From Dryas octopetala (taxonomy: Eukaryota; Streptophyta; Magnoliopsida; Rosales; Rosaceae), in NCBI GenBank assembly GCA_963921425.1, contig OY992833.1:7847228-7911227 (forward strand): a stretch of 64,000 bases of DNA, read 5' to 3'. This document shows, in pieces, positions 33,950 through 45,031 of the stretch. Position numbers and translations under genes: made by a program. Below the pieces are notes generated by a model. It was not told the DNA's origin. It did not search any database and saw only the letters and a program-made list of their open reading frames with translations. Within the stretch, counting starts at the first letter, position 1. Each line of letters opens with the position of its first letter.

Positions 33950-34550
33950 CAATTCATTAATTCAACGATCTGAACCGTTCATTTTATATTTTCATAGTCA
34001 AAGATCATCCTTACAAAAAATCGGCTAAATCGGAATTCATCTACCCATTCGATTATCATTAGAAAAACCATGATCGTTCATTAATTCGACCACCGTTACG
34101 TCACTTTTGCATCTCCGATTAAGCTAATTTTTTGCAAGAATTCTCTTTGAGTAGGGAACTAAAACTTGAACGGTTCGAATCGTTGAAAACACGATCGATA
34201 TGTGAGCTTCTACATATAAATACACTTGAAGAGTATAATTCTAATAACTTTTCCGTTGAAACCTTGTTGTTTCCATAATTATGAAGACCACAACGTGATT
34301 TCAACAATCTAACCCGTTCATTTTCTATGTTCATAGTCAAAGATCATCTGTACAAAAAATCGGCTAAATCGAAATTCATCTACCCATTCGATCATCATTA
34401 GAAAATCCATGATCGTTCATTAATTCGACCACCATTATGTCACTTTTACATCTCCGATTAAGCTAATTTTTTGTACGAATTATCTTTGAATGAGAAACTA
34501 AAATTTGAACAGTTCGAATTGTTGACAACACAATTGCATCGTTTGTTTAT
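33950..34550. repeat. Tandem duplication, two diverged copies of about 260 bp (offset about 336)
   Basis: Both copies contain TTCATAGTCAAAGATCATC, AAAAAATCGGCTAAATCG, TCATTAATTCGACCACC and CATCTCCGATTAAGC in order. No coding signal. Confidence 0.85.
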
Positions 34551-34924
34551 AAAAATATGTAATAAAATATATAATAAAACATGAGACTATAAAAGGTATT
34601 ATTATGAAGATGACGTAATTTTAATATTTCTTTTAATATTATCAGTCATCCACCCAAAACGTACGGGGCTCTCCCCTATATCCCCTCCAAGTCAAAATCA
34701 CCGCAACCCACAATTAAATTTCATTTTCTGCTCTATAGTCATATTAGTTTGATGATCATTGTCTAATAATTTTAGATTTTAAAGAATGAGAAAAAGAAAT
34801 TTGGGTGGCATGCTTTATTTATTTGGGTGGCATGCTTTAATTACTCGTTGTCCATTAAGAGAGGCAACTATATACAAATGTTGCATTTTTCAATAGGCAA
34901 GGAATTGCCCATATAAGGCAACCT

Positions 34925-35425
34925 TTATTTTTTTTTTTTTTTTTTTACAAAATAATACGTCGTACGCATCTCTTTCCTCTGCTTATCGTCTTCTCCTTCT
35001 CTATTGCCCTCTCCTTCTCTAATCGCCCAAGCACCCTGCTCCCTTCTCTCATCGCCCTCTCCTTCTATGTTGCCCTCTCCTTCTCCAATCGCCTAAGCAC
35101 CCATACACCTCTGTTGCCCTCTCTTTGTCCCTTCTCTTGCCAACGCCCCTCTCATCCCCTCACCCCCCTCTGACCCTCATCCTCTCTGGTCACCGAAACC
35201 ATCGCCCAAGTCCCTCTTAGCCTCTTCTCTTTTATCCAGGTTTTCTTCTTTTTTTTTTTCCAAGTTTTTCAGATCTTTTAATTTATTTATTTTTATGTTT
35301 TACATTCTTGAATATTGATTTTTCGTTCCTGTTTGTGTTTATGCAGGTTGAATTATATATGTGATTTTGTCCACCTCAATCCCAAAACCCCGTGCACCAC
35401 CCCCTCCATTGCAAATCAGGTTTTA
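34925..35425 (+). promoter_or_regulatory. Putative promoter and leader for the captured fragment and transposase of CACTA-2
   Basis: A poly-T tract, then a CT-rich leader with repeated TTGCCCTCTCCTTCTC (34990-35190), then an intron-like stretch ending TTTATGCAG|GTTGAATTA and CCTCCATTGCAAATCAGGTT. The last part is matched in inverse orientation at 32650-32740. There is no clear TATA box. Function is inferred from position. Confidence 0.35.
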
Positions 35426-36011
35426 AAAATTTCAATTTTAATATTCTGAGTTTAAAAAAAAAGAAAAATTTGCAGCTGAGTTCTTAAGAACATGATGAGA
35501 TGTGCTGAAATTATCTGAACAATGGATTTTTTTTAGTAATTCTTCTTACTGAGCTTTTATACTTTTATATTTACTCTTTAACACTTTGATTTTCATTATT
35601 TAATTGTTTTTGCTTCATTTGTTTTGCACTTTTTTGTTTCATTCGTTTTGTTCTTTAATGGATTAACACTTGGGATTATGTTTTGAAGTCAACTTTACTG
35701 TAATGTGATAGACAATTCATTGAACTTTATGCAAAAAGGTCATTTTTAGAAGGCCTTATGTTGTGCATGTAATAGTTGGCATTCCACTGCACTTAAAGAT
35801 GAACTATTGCATGTTAATAGTTGGCATTCCATCAGCTTTGTATCTAAATTCACTTTAAATTCCAGTTTGCATTAATACGTGAGCTCTATATATGTTTTTA
35901 TATATACATATTAAATGAGGTTAAATGAGTTCCCAACAAAATTGGAACTCAGCGAAACTCAGTTATGCTTCCAATTTGCTGATTAAATCTCTTCTTTTTT
36001 TCCCTTGGCAG

Positions 36012-36257
36012 TTGATCATTGCAACTGGAGGGGTTGAAACAAATGCAGTAATCTTTCATCAATCCTCAGGACTTATCTTATCTACACATAGTGGTCATTC
36101 AAAGAAGGTTACCACTGTTATTATGTATCAAACAATTGTTGGGTTTGTATTTTCATTAATGCACATTGAATGATTTTGCATCTTTTCTTTTTGGTAGGTT
36201 ACCAGTGTGAAATTTGTAGCTCGGGATGAGCTGTTCATAACTGGGTCAGCAGACAAG
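36012..36257 (+). pseudogene. PRP19: Captured PRP19/MAC3 fragment, two WD40 exons
   Basis: Exon 36012-36107 (32 codons) reads [20 protein letters not shown] then [11 protein letters not shown]. Exon 36198-36257 (20 codons) reads VTSVKFVARDELFITGSADK. Both have proper AG and GT borders and the same phase. This matches the first part of the WD40 region of plant pre-mRNA-processing factor 19 (MAC3A/B), a U-box ubiquitin ligase of the spliceosomal NineTeen complex. No other PRP19 exon is seen around it: no U-box, no remaining WD40 repeats. It lies 325 bp upstream of the CACTA-2 transposase start on the same strand, inside the element, so it is a transduplicated host fragment that could be spliced into transposon transcripts. 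Confidence 0.8.
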
Positions 36258-36904
36258 GTAAGCTGCATTAGTTTTTTTCTCTTCTGTTTTCATGGTTATG
36301 AACTTATGACATCTTTAATTCTTGTATTGATTTGTTTATATGTTGATTGCTATTTTATCTATCTTCAGTACTTTTATTGTTAGCTTTGCATATTATTCGC
36401 TATGGATGTTCACCTGGGCACTGATTATTTAATAGTGCATAGATGATTTACATATATAATATATATATGTCTGTTATATAATATATATTTGATTCTTATT
36501 AACTAGAACTTAACATTATCTAAATTGATACTAGATTTTTTACATTATTACGGAGTCTAAGTCAAAGTTGTGGAAGGTAATATGGAAAGGCAATGGATGT
36601 TCAATCCGAATCGGTTCACAAATGAGTATGAAGCAGGGGTTAATTCATTTTTGGAATTTGCAAGACACCATGTTAATGAGCGGAATGAGATAAAATGTCC
36701 CTGCAAAGAATGTCAGAATAGATTTTCTTATTCAATTGCAGTGGTTTATTTTCATTTAATGCAGTATGGTATGTCAGTAACTTATACTACATGGGTACAC
36801 CATGGAGAACATAGAGTTGTGCAGACTCAAACTCCAAGTACTCTAGTTGATGAGTTGATACCTCAGCCCAACACTGATATTTTGGGAATGATGGATGATG
36901 TATT

Positions 36905-39900
36905 TGTAACGACCCGACCCAAATTTTCACTAGAAATTTAAATTTTTATTTAACTATGCTTTTAAGAGATTTTTTTTAAGGTGTGGAATTGCATTTTAAA
37001 GATTATGAGATTTATTTGGAAAATAAAAAAGGGTTTTGATTTAAATATTTATTTTTGTTTTAATTTAAGCTTGACCAAAAGTTGACTTTTAAAATAAATG
37101 GGTTTTCGACTTTGACCTTGGGTCCGTTAGATAGGTTTCGATCCCCCGAGTTCATAGACACGTAGCACGCTTCGATCCGAGTTACAGATTGGAAGATATG
37201 GGCGTTTGAAGCAAGGGGCAATTTCGTAAAATGACAAATTGGGTTTAAAAATCTGATTTTTTTTATTGAACTTTCTCTCTCTCTCTAGAAGCTTCTCTCC
37301 CTTTCTATTTATCACCCCCCCCGCACTCTCTCTCTCCTTCACTCTCGGTTTTCCTCTCTCCCGCACCCTTTCCCCTGCGCCCACCAGCCCCAGCCACCCC
37401 ACTCACCATCACCGGCCACCTCTGGCCAGCCTCTGGCTCCGGCGAGCTTCCCCCAGGCGCCGACCACCCCTCCGGCCTCCTCTCTTCCCGAGTTCTCTCT
37501 CTCTCCCTTTTCTCTGTGCGCACCCAACCCCTGCACCCAGTCACCACTTTCGCTCACGCCGCCAGCCATTCCAGCCATTTGAGACCTCCGGCGACCCTTC
37601 CTTTGGCCGACCAGCTCAGCCTGGCCTTCCTCCTGCATCGAGCAGCTCCCCTGGGTCGGAAACAACTCAAGAACCACCTCAAAATCGCCGGCCCCATCCA
37701 CCAATTTTCGGCTAGATTTCAGCATCAATTTTCGAGGGTTTAAGTGGGTTTCTCTCCTTGAGGTATGGGCTGTCATTTCTCAGCGTTTTGGTGCTTTATT
37801 TTGAGTAATTTTGGAGAATTGAAATTGGGGATTTAGATCCTATTTCGGGTTCCTCTTGAGAATTTCGGAAAATGGATGATATTAATGTAGTTGTGGACAA
37901 TTTACACCCTTAGAAAATGATATTTGATTATTAGAATTAGAAAAATTAAGAAATTGGACAATTTGTGACTTTTAGGCTAGACATCCGTCACTGTGGGCGA
38001 CGACGGTGATAGTTCTGACCACCCAGTCGTCAATTTATTTGGATAGTATAAATTTGAGACTCAAATTAAGTTGATTATTGATTTTGGTTAGGTGGATGCC
38101 CTTGGGTTGACGAGAATTTCAAATTTGGATCGTAATTGGATAGTTTTTAGATACCGAACTTTTCTCGGATGGCGTGCTCTTTTTAGATCGGCTACGTAGA
38201 TTTATTTTCGAGATTTATAATTGGTTTTAGAAGTGTGGGTAACGCTGGTGTGAGCCGGGAAGTTTCGAGATGGTTAGGAATAGGTTAGAGAGCGTATAAT
38301 TTTGAGGAAGATGATTTATAACCGTTACTCGAGCGTGAGTTTAGCGAGACATTAGAATTAACACACAAAATTTAACGTATTGGAGTCGAGACTAATTTCA
38401 TATTTTATCGTTGTGTTATAGGCGACACGATCGGGGTTCGCGACGATCCGGCGGAGGATCGACATTAGATTTTCTCACTGTGAGTGGACTCTTGTCTCTT
38501 TAAATGATTTATGAAATTCGTGATTTATTCTAGTTATATAAATTTTAATTGTGAAATTGAAGTTTGAATGGGCTTTTGGTTTTCCAAAGAATTCATGAAA
38601 ATTTCATCAATCATTTCATACTAAATACTTTGGGAATTTTATCTTGGGATTTGATCAATGGCGATGAATTTTAGTTTTCAAATACTTTCACGAGTGAGTT
38701 TAAAACATGTTTTTACAGGTTGATTTTTCTGAGCTGTTGGATCTTAGAAAGGAAATTTGGTTCTTTATTTTACTCACATGGTTTGTTTAAGATTTTTGGT
38801 TTTATCGAAAAGTTTGGATTTGACTCATGAAGTTTAAATTTAATTTGAATATTACATTTTTGGGCTTATGGATTTAAATTCGTAAAAGGGTTTTCAATGA
38901 TATTTCTCTCAGTGGGAAAAAGATTTATGTTTGGCTATGAACGATGGTTTTGAAAACCACCCTTTGCAGTACCCTACAGGTTATCAGATTTAATAGGTCT
39001 TTGGGACCCATCACGATGCACATATAGGCTTTGGGCCGTGTGTCGGGATGCTTCGCCCTTTGGGGGCTGCTCTGCGTGCACGTATGACCAGGATTGCCTG
39101 CACGTGCTGATTTATTCACACGTGTGTATGGCCAGGATATTGCCTGCACGTGTTGGATTCACTCCACGCGTGTGTATGGCCAGGATATTGCCTGCACGTG
39201 TTGGATTCACTCCACGCGTGTGTATGGCCAGGATATTGCCTGCACGTGTTGGATTTACTCCACGCGTGTGTATGGCCAGGATATTGCCTGCACGTGTTGG
39301 ATTTACTCCACGCGTGTGTATGGCCAGGATTATTCAGGGTATATAGCATGGTGGAAAATGAATTTGGTTATTTTCAGAAATTATTAAAAATGTTTTTAAG
39401 TGAGGGATTCTTTTGAAATCTATCAAGGTTGTTGTTACGATGTTTTACAGTTCGTTTGTTTTAAGAAATTGTTATTTGAGAGATATATATTGTTTAATGG
39501 GATTTCTTAAGTTTAAATAAACTTTATGGTTTTAAACTGGGGGATTTCAAAGAGTGACGTGAGGTCTTAGAGCTAAACGTGGTTTTGAAGGATTTTTCTG
39601 AAATATGAAGTTTACTTTTATTTTCGTTTTCATTAAACTGTCCACTCACTGAGTTTGTCTCACGGTTTATTTTCTTTTGTCTTAAATTGTTCCCCCCAGG
39701 TAGTAGCTTTGGTGGAGGTCGAGCCAAACGCGTCGAGGCATAGCATCCATTTTTCATTCCCGGACCCTGTAGGCGCTATGTTTATTTTTGTAAAAACTTA
39801 TTAGTAGCTTTGATAACCACTCCTAAGGTTTAAGTTGGATTTCTGTGAAATTGTTGGGTCTGAGACCCTATTTTGGTTGTGGTAGAGGTGGTTGCTGTTT

Positions 39901-40048
39901 AGAAGTGCATTTTAACAGGTATAAGAATTCTGGGTTAGTCCATTTTCAGGGGAGGTTCTGCCGAAATTTCGGTAGGATTTTCTTTGAATTTGGATTCCCG
40001 CAGGACCTCTTCGGGTTTCAGGGTGGAAACCGGGGGGCGGTCCTGTCA
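36905..40048 (+). repeat. 5' LTR of element G
   Basis: TGTAACGACCCGACCC ... GGTCCTGTCA. CT-rich leader at 37265-37515, an intron-like segment at about 37747-38421 (ends TTATAG|GCGACACGATCGG), the GATCCGGCGGAGGATCG block and CACTGTGAGTGGAC near 38440-38490, the anchor at about 39034 and a 48-bp minisatellite at 39085-39335. Confidence 0.97.
39085..39335 (+). repeat. 48-bp minisatellite in the 5' LTR of G
   Basis: Five units with GTGTATGGCCAGGATATTGC and CTGCACGTGTTGGAT, nearly identical to each other. The copy in the 3' LTR is at 44068-44318 with the same unit number. Confidence 0.93.
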
Positions 40049-40051
40049 ACT

Positions 40052-40065
40052 TGGTATCAGAGCAT
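40052..40065 (+). other. Primer-binding site of element G (initiator Met tRNA)
   Basis: TGGTATCAGAGCAT lies three bases after the LTR end and is complementary to the 3' end of plant initiator Met tRNA, the usual Ty3/gypsy primer. Confidence 0.92.
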
Positions 40066-40142
40066 TAGGTTTTAGATTCCTCAATTCTGCACTGAATGTG
40101 CATCCCCATTATTGATAAGAGTTTGGTTTTCTTATAGGTATT

Positions 40143-41462
40143 ATGCCTCCTCGACGACGTGGCCGACCACCGGGGACCCACCGTAGGGTAGAAGAAGGTG
40201 TCGATGAGACGACACAAGGTTTTGAGCAGTCTATTGATAGGCTAGCCGAAGCGGTGACTACTGCTGTTCGTACTAGGGCGTTTCCTGAGGGAGAGTACAG
40301 CATTGAGCGTGCCCGTAAGCTCGGGGCCTCAAATTTTTCAGGTACTTCGGATCCCAGTGAGGCTAACGAGTGGATGATACAACTCGAGAGGATATTTGAG
40401 GTCATGGGATGCCCCGATGACCGGAAGTTAGTCTTGGCTACTTTCTTGCTAGTGGGTGACGCTTATCATTGGTGGGATTCCGAGCGTTTAGGACTCACCG
40501 CGGCGGAGATCACTTGGGACAGATTTAGAAGAGTCTTTTACGAGAAGTACTATCCGCGGGTTTATTGTGATGAGAAGAGAGCCGAATTCCTGAGGCTTAG
40601 ACAGGGATCTATGTCAGTAGCAGAGTATGAGAGAAAATTCACTGAGCTTTCCAGATTTTGCCCAACACTTGTGGCAGACGAGACGGATAGATGCTCGAGA
40701 TTTGAGGAGGGTCTGAGAGATTCTATTCGCACGGTGGTTACAGCAGCTAACCACTCTACTTTTAGTTCTTTGAGGGATGCTGCTATGAGGGTCGAAAGGT
40801 CTTTATCTGATCGGAGTAAAGGCGAGGCGAGGCGTCGTCATTTTCAGAGTACCTCGATGAGTGGCCCTAGTCAAGGACCATCCAAGAGAGGCAGTTTCAG
40901 TTCAGGTTCTTCAGGAAGTGGTGGTTTTAGAGGTGTTAGACATGACTCAGGAGGAAGCCGAGGTTCTGGACACAGTCATAGTTCCGGTTATCAGTCAGCG
41001 GGTAGCTCAGCTCGTAGCACAGCACGATTGAGTGGATCTCAGGGTAGTCGGATTCGTGGGACAGGTCGTCCTCTGTGTAGTTCTTGTGGCAGATATCACG
41101 ATGGGATGTGTCATATGGGCAGCCCTGGGTGTTATCATTGTGGACAGACAGGCCATTTTATGAGGGAGTGCCCGATGCTACAATCAGGTGATGGAGGATC
41201 TTCGGGATCGGCCCCCCATCAGGGACAGACTTCAAGGGCCCAAAGTCAAGGACAGAGAGCAGTGGAGATTGCGGGTGCTACGTCTAGTAGTGGTGCCCAG
41301 TCCAGCCATGGCAGTAGAGGTGGAGGACAACAGAGGGGCCAGCCAGGACGCCCTAAAGCCCAGGGCAGAGTTTTCGCCATGACGCAGCAGGACCCTTTGA
41401 CTTCACCGGATGTCATCATGGGTACGTTTTCCATCTTTGGGCATAATGCAATATTTTTATAG
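40143..41462 (+). CDS. gag: Gag polyprotein of element G (439 aa)
   Basis: Capsid/nucleocapsid protein that packages element RNA in virus-like particles. The basic N-terminus MPPRRRGRPPGTHRRVEEG is followed by a retrotrans_gag region (about residues 60-215) with WMIQLERIFEVMGCPDDRK, YHWWDSERLG and FYEKYYPRVYCDEKRAEFLR. A Ser/Gly-rich linker (about 230-300) is followed by one CCHC zinc knuckle, CYHCGQTGHFMRECP (near 338). The C-terminus GRVFAMTQQDPLTSPDVIMG is the usual start of the protease in related autonomous elements, but no protease follows. The start is the first ATG after the primer-binding site. The frame looks whole. Similarity points to the Tekay/Del lineage of chromoviruses. Confidence 0.93.
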   Translation: MPPRRRGRPPGTHRRVEEGVDETTQGFEQSIDRLAEAVTTAVRTRAFPEGEYSIERARKLGASNFSGTSDPSEANEWMIQLERIFEVMGCPDDRKLVLATFLLVGDAYHWWDSERLGLTAAEITWDRFRRVFYEKYYPRVYCDEKRAEFLRLRQGSMSVAEYERKFTELSRFCPTLVADETDRCSRFEEGLRDSIRTVVTAANHSTFSSLRDAAMRVERSLSDRSKGEARRRHFQSTSMSGPSQGPSKRGSFSSGSSGSGGFRGVRHDSGGSRGSGHSHSSGYQSAGSSARSTARLSGSQGSRIRGTGRPLCSSCGRYHDGMCHMGSPGCYHCGQTGHFMRECPMLQSGDGGSSGSAPHQGQTSRAQSQGQRAVEIAGATSSSGAQSSHGSRGGGQQRGQPGRPKAQGRVFAMTQQDPLTSPDVIMGTFSIFGHNAIFL

Positions 41463-41887
41463 ACTTTGGACACACACACACTTTTGCGTATAACGTATTA
41501 TTGTTTTGAATGTCGATAAGAGATAAACTTTCTCGATTGGTGGGTTAGAGTGGTTTTCAAATGATTTTAAGGTTTTAAAATGGATTTATTTCGTAATGGT
41601 TTTATCCCTTAAAACTTTATCTAGGGTTTGGTGTTCTATCACATTTTTAAGTTATTATTTTTGAGGCGTACTTAATTTATTTAGGTTCGTTGTGGAGTGA
41701 TCTTTTTAGTTTAAATGTTTTTGGTTTCCTCAAACGGAAGGAAATGTCAAATTCAAGCATATTTCAACTTATGGTTACTGAAAGGAGGTCTGATTTGATG
41801 GGCGATAAGAAGTTTGCAACTACAATTTACTTAAATTAAAGATTTCTACTAAATTTCGAGGACGAAATTTTTTTAAGGGGGGAAGGT
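41463..41887 (+). other. Gag-to-LTR spacer and polypurine tract of element G
   Basis: Non-coding. It contains TTTATCCCTTAAAACTTTAT and CTAAATTTCGAGGACGAAAT, a stretch kept in A, B and F, then the polypurine tract AAGGGGGGAAGG at 41875-41886. Confidence 0.85.
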
Positions 41888-44800
41888 TGTAACGACCCGA
41901 CCCAAATTTTCACTAGAAATTTAAATTTTTATTTAACTATGCTTTTAAGAGATTTTTTTTAAGGTGTGGAATTGCATTTTAAAGATTATGAGATTTATTT
42001 GGAAAATAAAAAAGGGTTTTGATTTAAATATTTATTTTTGTTTTAATTTAAGCTTGACCAAAAGTTGACTTTTAAAATAAATGGGTTTTCGACTTTGACC
42101 TTGGGTCCGTTAGATAGGTTTCGATCCCCCGAGTTCATAGACACGTAGCACGCTTCGATCCGAGTTACAGATTGGAAGATATGGGCGTTTGAAGCGAGGG
42201 GCAATTTCGTAAAATGACAAATTGGGTTTAAAAATCTGATTTTTTTTATTGAACTTTCTCTCTCTCTCTAGAAGCTTCTCTCCCTTTCTATTTATCACCC
42301 CCCCCGCACTCTCTCTCTCCTTCACTCTCGGTTTTCCTCTCTCCCGCACCCTTTCCCCTGCGCCCACCAGCCCCAGCCACCCCACTCACCATCACCGGCC
42401 ACCTCTGGCCAGCCTCTGGCTCCGGCGAGCTTCCCCCAGGCGCCGACCACCCCTCCGGCCTCCTCTCTTCCCGAGTTCTCTCTCTCTCCCTTTTCTCTGT
42501 GCGCACCCAACCCCTGCACCCAGTCACCACTTTCGCTCACGCCGCCAGCCATTCCAGCCATTTGAGACCTCCGGCGACCCTTCCTTTGGCCGACCAGCTC
42601 AGCCTGGCCTTCCTCCTGCATCGAGCAGCTCCCCTGGGTCGGAAACAACTCAAGAACCACCTCAAAATCGCCGGCCCCATCCACCAATTTTTGGCTAGAT
42701 TTCAGCATCAATTTTCGAGGGTTTAAGTGGGTTTCTCTCCTTGAGGTATGGGCTGTCATTTCTCAGCGTTTTGGTGCTTTATTTTGAGTAATTTTGGAGA
42801 ATTGAAATTGGGGATTTAGATCCTATTTCGGGTTCCTCTTGAGAATTTCGGAAAATGGATGATATTAATGTAGTTGTGGACAATTTACACCCTTAGAAAA
42901 TGATATTTGATTATTAGAATTAGAAAAATTAAGAAATTGGACAATTTGTGACTTTTAGGCTAGACATCCGTCACTGTGGGCGACGACGGTGATAGTTCTG
43001 ACCACCCAGTCGTCAATTTATTTGGATAGTATAAATTTGAGACTCAAATTAAGTTGATTATTGATTTTGGTTAGGTGGATGCCCTTGGGTTGACGAGAAT
43101 TTCAAATTTGGATCGTAATTGGATAGTTTTTAGATACCGAACTTTTCTCGGATGGCGTGCTCTTTTTAGATCGGCTACGTAGATTTATTTTCGAGATTTA
43201 TAATTGGTTTTAGAAGTGTGGGTAACGCTGGTGTGAGCCGGGAAGTTTCGAGATGGTTAGGAATAGGTTAGAGAGCGTATAATTTTGAGGAAGATGATTT
43301 ATAACCGTTACTCGAGCGTGAGTTTAGCGAGACATTAGAATTAACACACAAAATTTAACGTATTGGAGTCGAGACTAATTTCATATTTTATCGTTGTGTT
43401 ATAGGCGACACGATCGGGGTTCGCGACGATCCGGCGGAGGATCGACATTAGATTTTCTCACTGTGAGTGGACTCTTGTCTCTTTAAATGATTTATGAAAT
43501 TCGTGATTTATTCTAGTTATATAAATTTTAATTGTGAAATTGAAGTTTGAATGGGCTTTTGGTTTTCCAAAGAATTCATGAAAATTTCATCAATCATTTC
43601 ATACTAAATACTTTGGGAATTTTATCTTGGGATTTGATCAATGGCGATGAATTTTAGTTTTCAAATACTTTCACGAGTGAGTTTAAAACATGTTTTTACA
43701 GGTTGATTTTTCTGAGCTGTTGGATCTTAGAAAGGAAATTTGGTTCTTTATTTTACTCACATGGTTTGTTTAAGATTTTTGGTTTTATCGAAAAGTTTGG
43801 ATTTGACTCATGAAGTTTAAATTTAATTTGAATATTACATTTTTGGGCTTATGGATTTAAATTCGTAAAAGGGTTTTCAATGATATTTCTCTCAGTGGGA
43901 AAAAGATTTATGTTTGGCTATGAACGATGGTTTTGAAAACCACCCTTTGCAGTACCCTACAGGTTATCAGATTTAATAGGTCTTTGGGACCCATCACGAT
44001 GCACATATAGGCTTTGGGCCGTGTGTCGGGATGCTTCGCCCTTTGGGGGCTGCTCTGCGTGCACGTATGACCAGGATTGCCTGCACGTGCTGATTTATTC
44101 ACACGTGTGTATGGCCAGGATATTGCCTGCACGTGTTGGATTCACTCCACGCGTGTGTATGGCCAGGATATTGCCTGCACGTGTTGGATTCACTCCACGC
44201 GTGTGTATGGCCAGGATATTGCCTGCACGTGTTGGATTTACTCCACGCGTGTGTATGGCCAGGATATTGCCTGCACGTGTTGGATTTACTCCACGCGTGT
44301 GTATGGCCAGGATTATTCAGGGTATATAGCATGGTGGAAAATGAATTTGGTTATTTTCAGAAATTATTAAAAATGTTTTTAAGTGAGGGATTCTTTTGAA
44401 ATCTATCAAGGTTGTTGTTACGATGTTTTACAGTTCGTTTGTTTTAAGAAATTGTTATTTGAGAGATATATATTGTTTAATGGGATTTCTTAAGTTTAAA
44501 TAAACTTTATGGTTTTAAACTGGGGGATTTCAAAGAGTGACGTGAGGTCTTAGAGCTAAACGTGGTTTTGAAGGATTTTTCTGAAATATGAAGTTTACTT
44601 TTATTTTCGTTTTCATTAAACTGTCCACTCACTGAGTTTGTCTCACGGTTTATTTTCTTTTGTCTTAAATTGTTCCCCCCAGGTAGTAGCTTTGGTGGAG
44701 GTCGAGCCAAACGCGTCGAGGCATAGCATCCATTTTTCATTCCCGGACCCTGTAGGCGCTATGTTTATTTTTGTAAAAACTTATTAGTAGCTTTGATAAC

Positions 44801-45031
44801 CACTCCTAAGGTTTAAGTTGGATTTCTGTGAAATTGTTGGGTCTGAGACCCTATTTTGGTTGTGGTAGAGGTGGTTGCTGTTTAGAAGTGCATTTTAACA
44901 GGTATAAGAATTCTGGGTTAGTCCATTTTCAGGGGAGGTTCTGCCGAAATTTCGGTAGGATTTTCTTTGAATTTGGATTCCCGCAGGACCTCTTCGGGTT
45001 TCAGGGTGGAAACCGGGGGGCGGTCCTGTCA
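41888..45031 (+). repeat. 3' LTR of element G
   Basis: Same length (3144 bp) and parts as the 5' LTR, including the minisatellite (44068-44318). The disrupted transposase exon continues directly after it and the TSD. Confidence 0.97.

Larger units (their letters stand above)
36905..45031 (+). mobile_element. LTR element G: gag-only Ty3/gypsy element, young (TSD GTATT)
   Basis: Full element of 8127 bp: 5' LTR 36905-40048, primer-binding site, gag 40143-41462, polypurine tract, 3' LTR 41888-45031, all flanked by GTATT (36900-36904, 45032-45036). Each LTR is 3144 bp; by eye I find only two differences between them. That implies insertion within roughly the last few tens of thousands of years at common plant rates. 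It looks structurally whole for its type. There is no pol region: gag stops at the protease junction and is followed by about 430 bp to the polypurine tract. The gag resembles Tekay/Del chromoviruses. This layout fits the TR-GAG class, which depends on a partner element for reverse transcription and integration. Confidence 0.95.

Noticed and set aside
37266-37715. Pro/Ser-rich open frame in the LTR of G (and its copy at 42249-42698)
   Set aside because: It comes from the CT-rich leader, is low complexity, has an opposing open frame on the other strand, and is part of the LTR.
39038-39346. Cysteine-rich repeat peptides read from the LTR arrays (also at 2159-2476, 58084-58413, 10872-11393)
   Set aside because: Unit lengths of 48, 51 and 57 bp are multiples of three, so several frames on both strands stay open by default. 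There is no start context, splice pattern or family match.
40052-40065. tRNA-like sequence as a tRNA gene
   Set aside because: Only 14 bases complementary to the tRNA 3' end; it is a primer-binding site. No cloverleaf is present. The same holds at 50263 and 58765.
36905-45031. The two 3.1-kb copies as an assembly duplication
   Set aside because: The copies are bounded by a primer-binding site and a polypurine tract on the inner sides and by a 5-bp TSD on the outer sides, as expected for an LTR pair.
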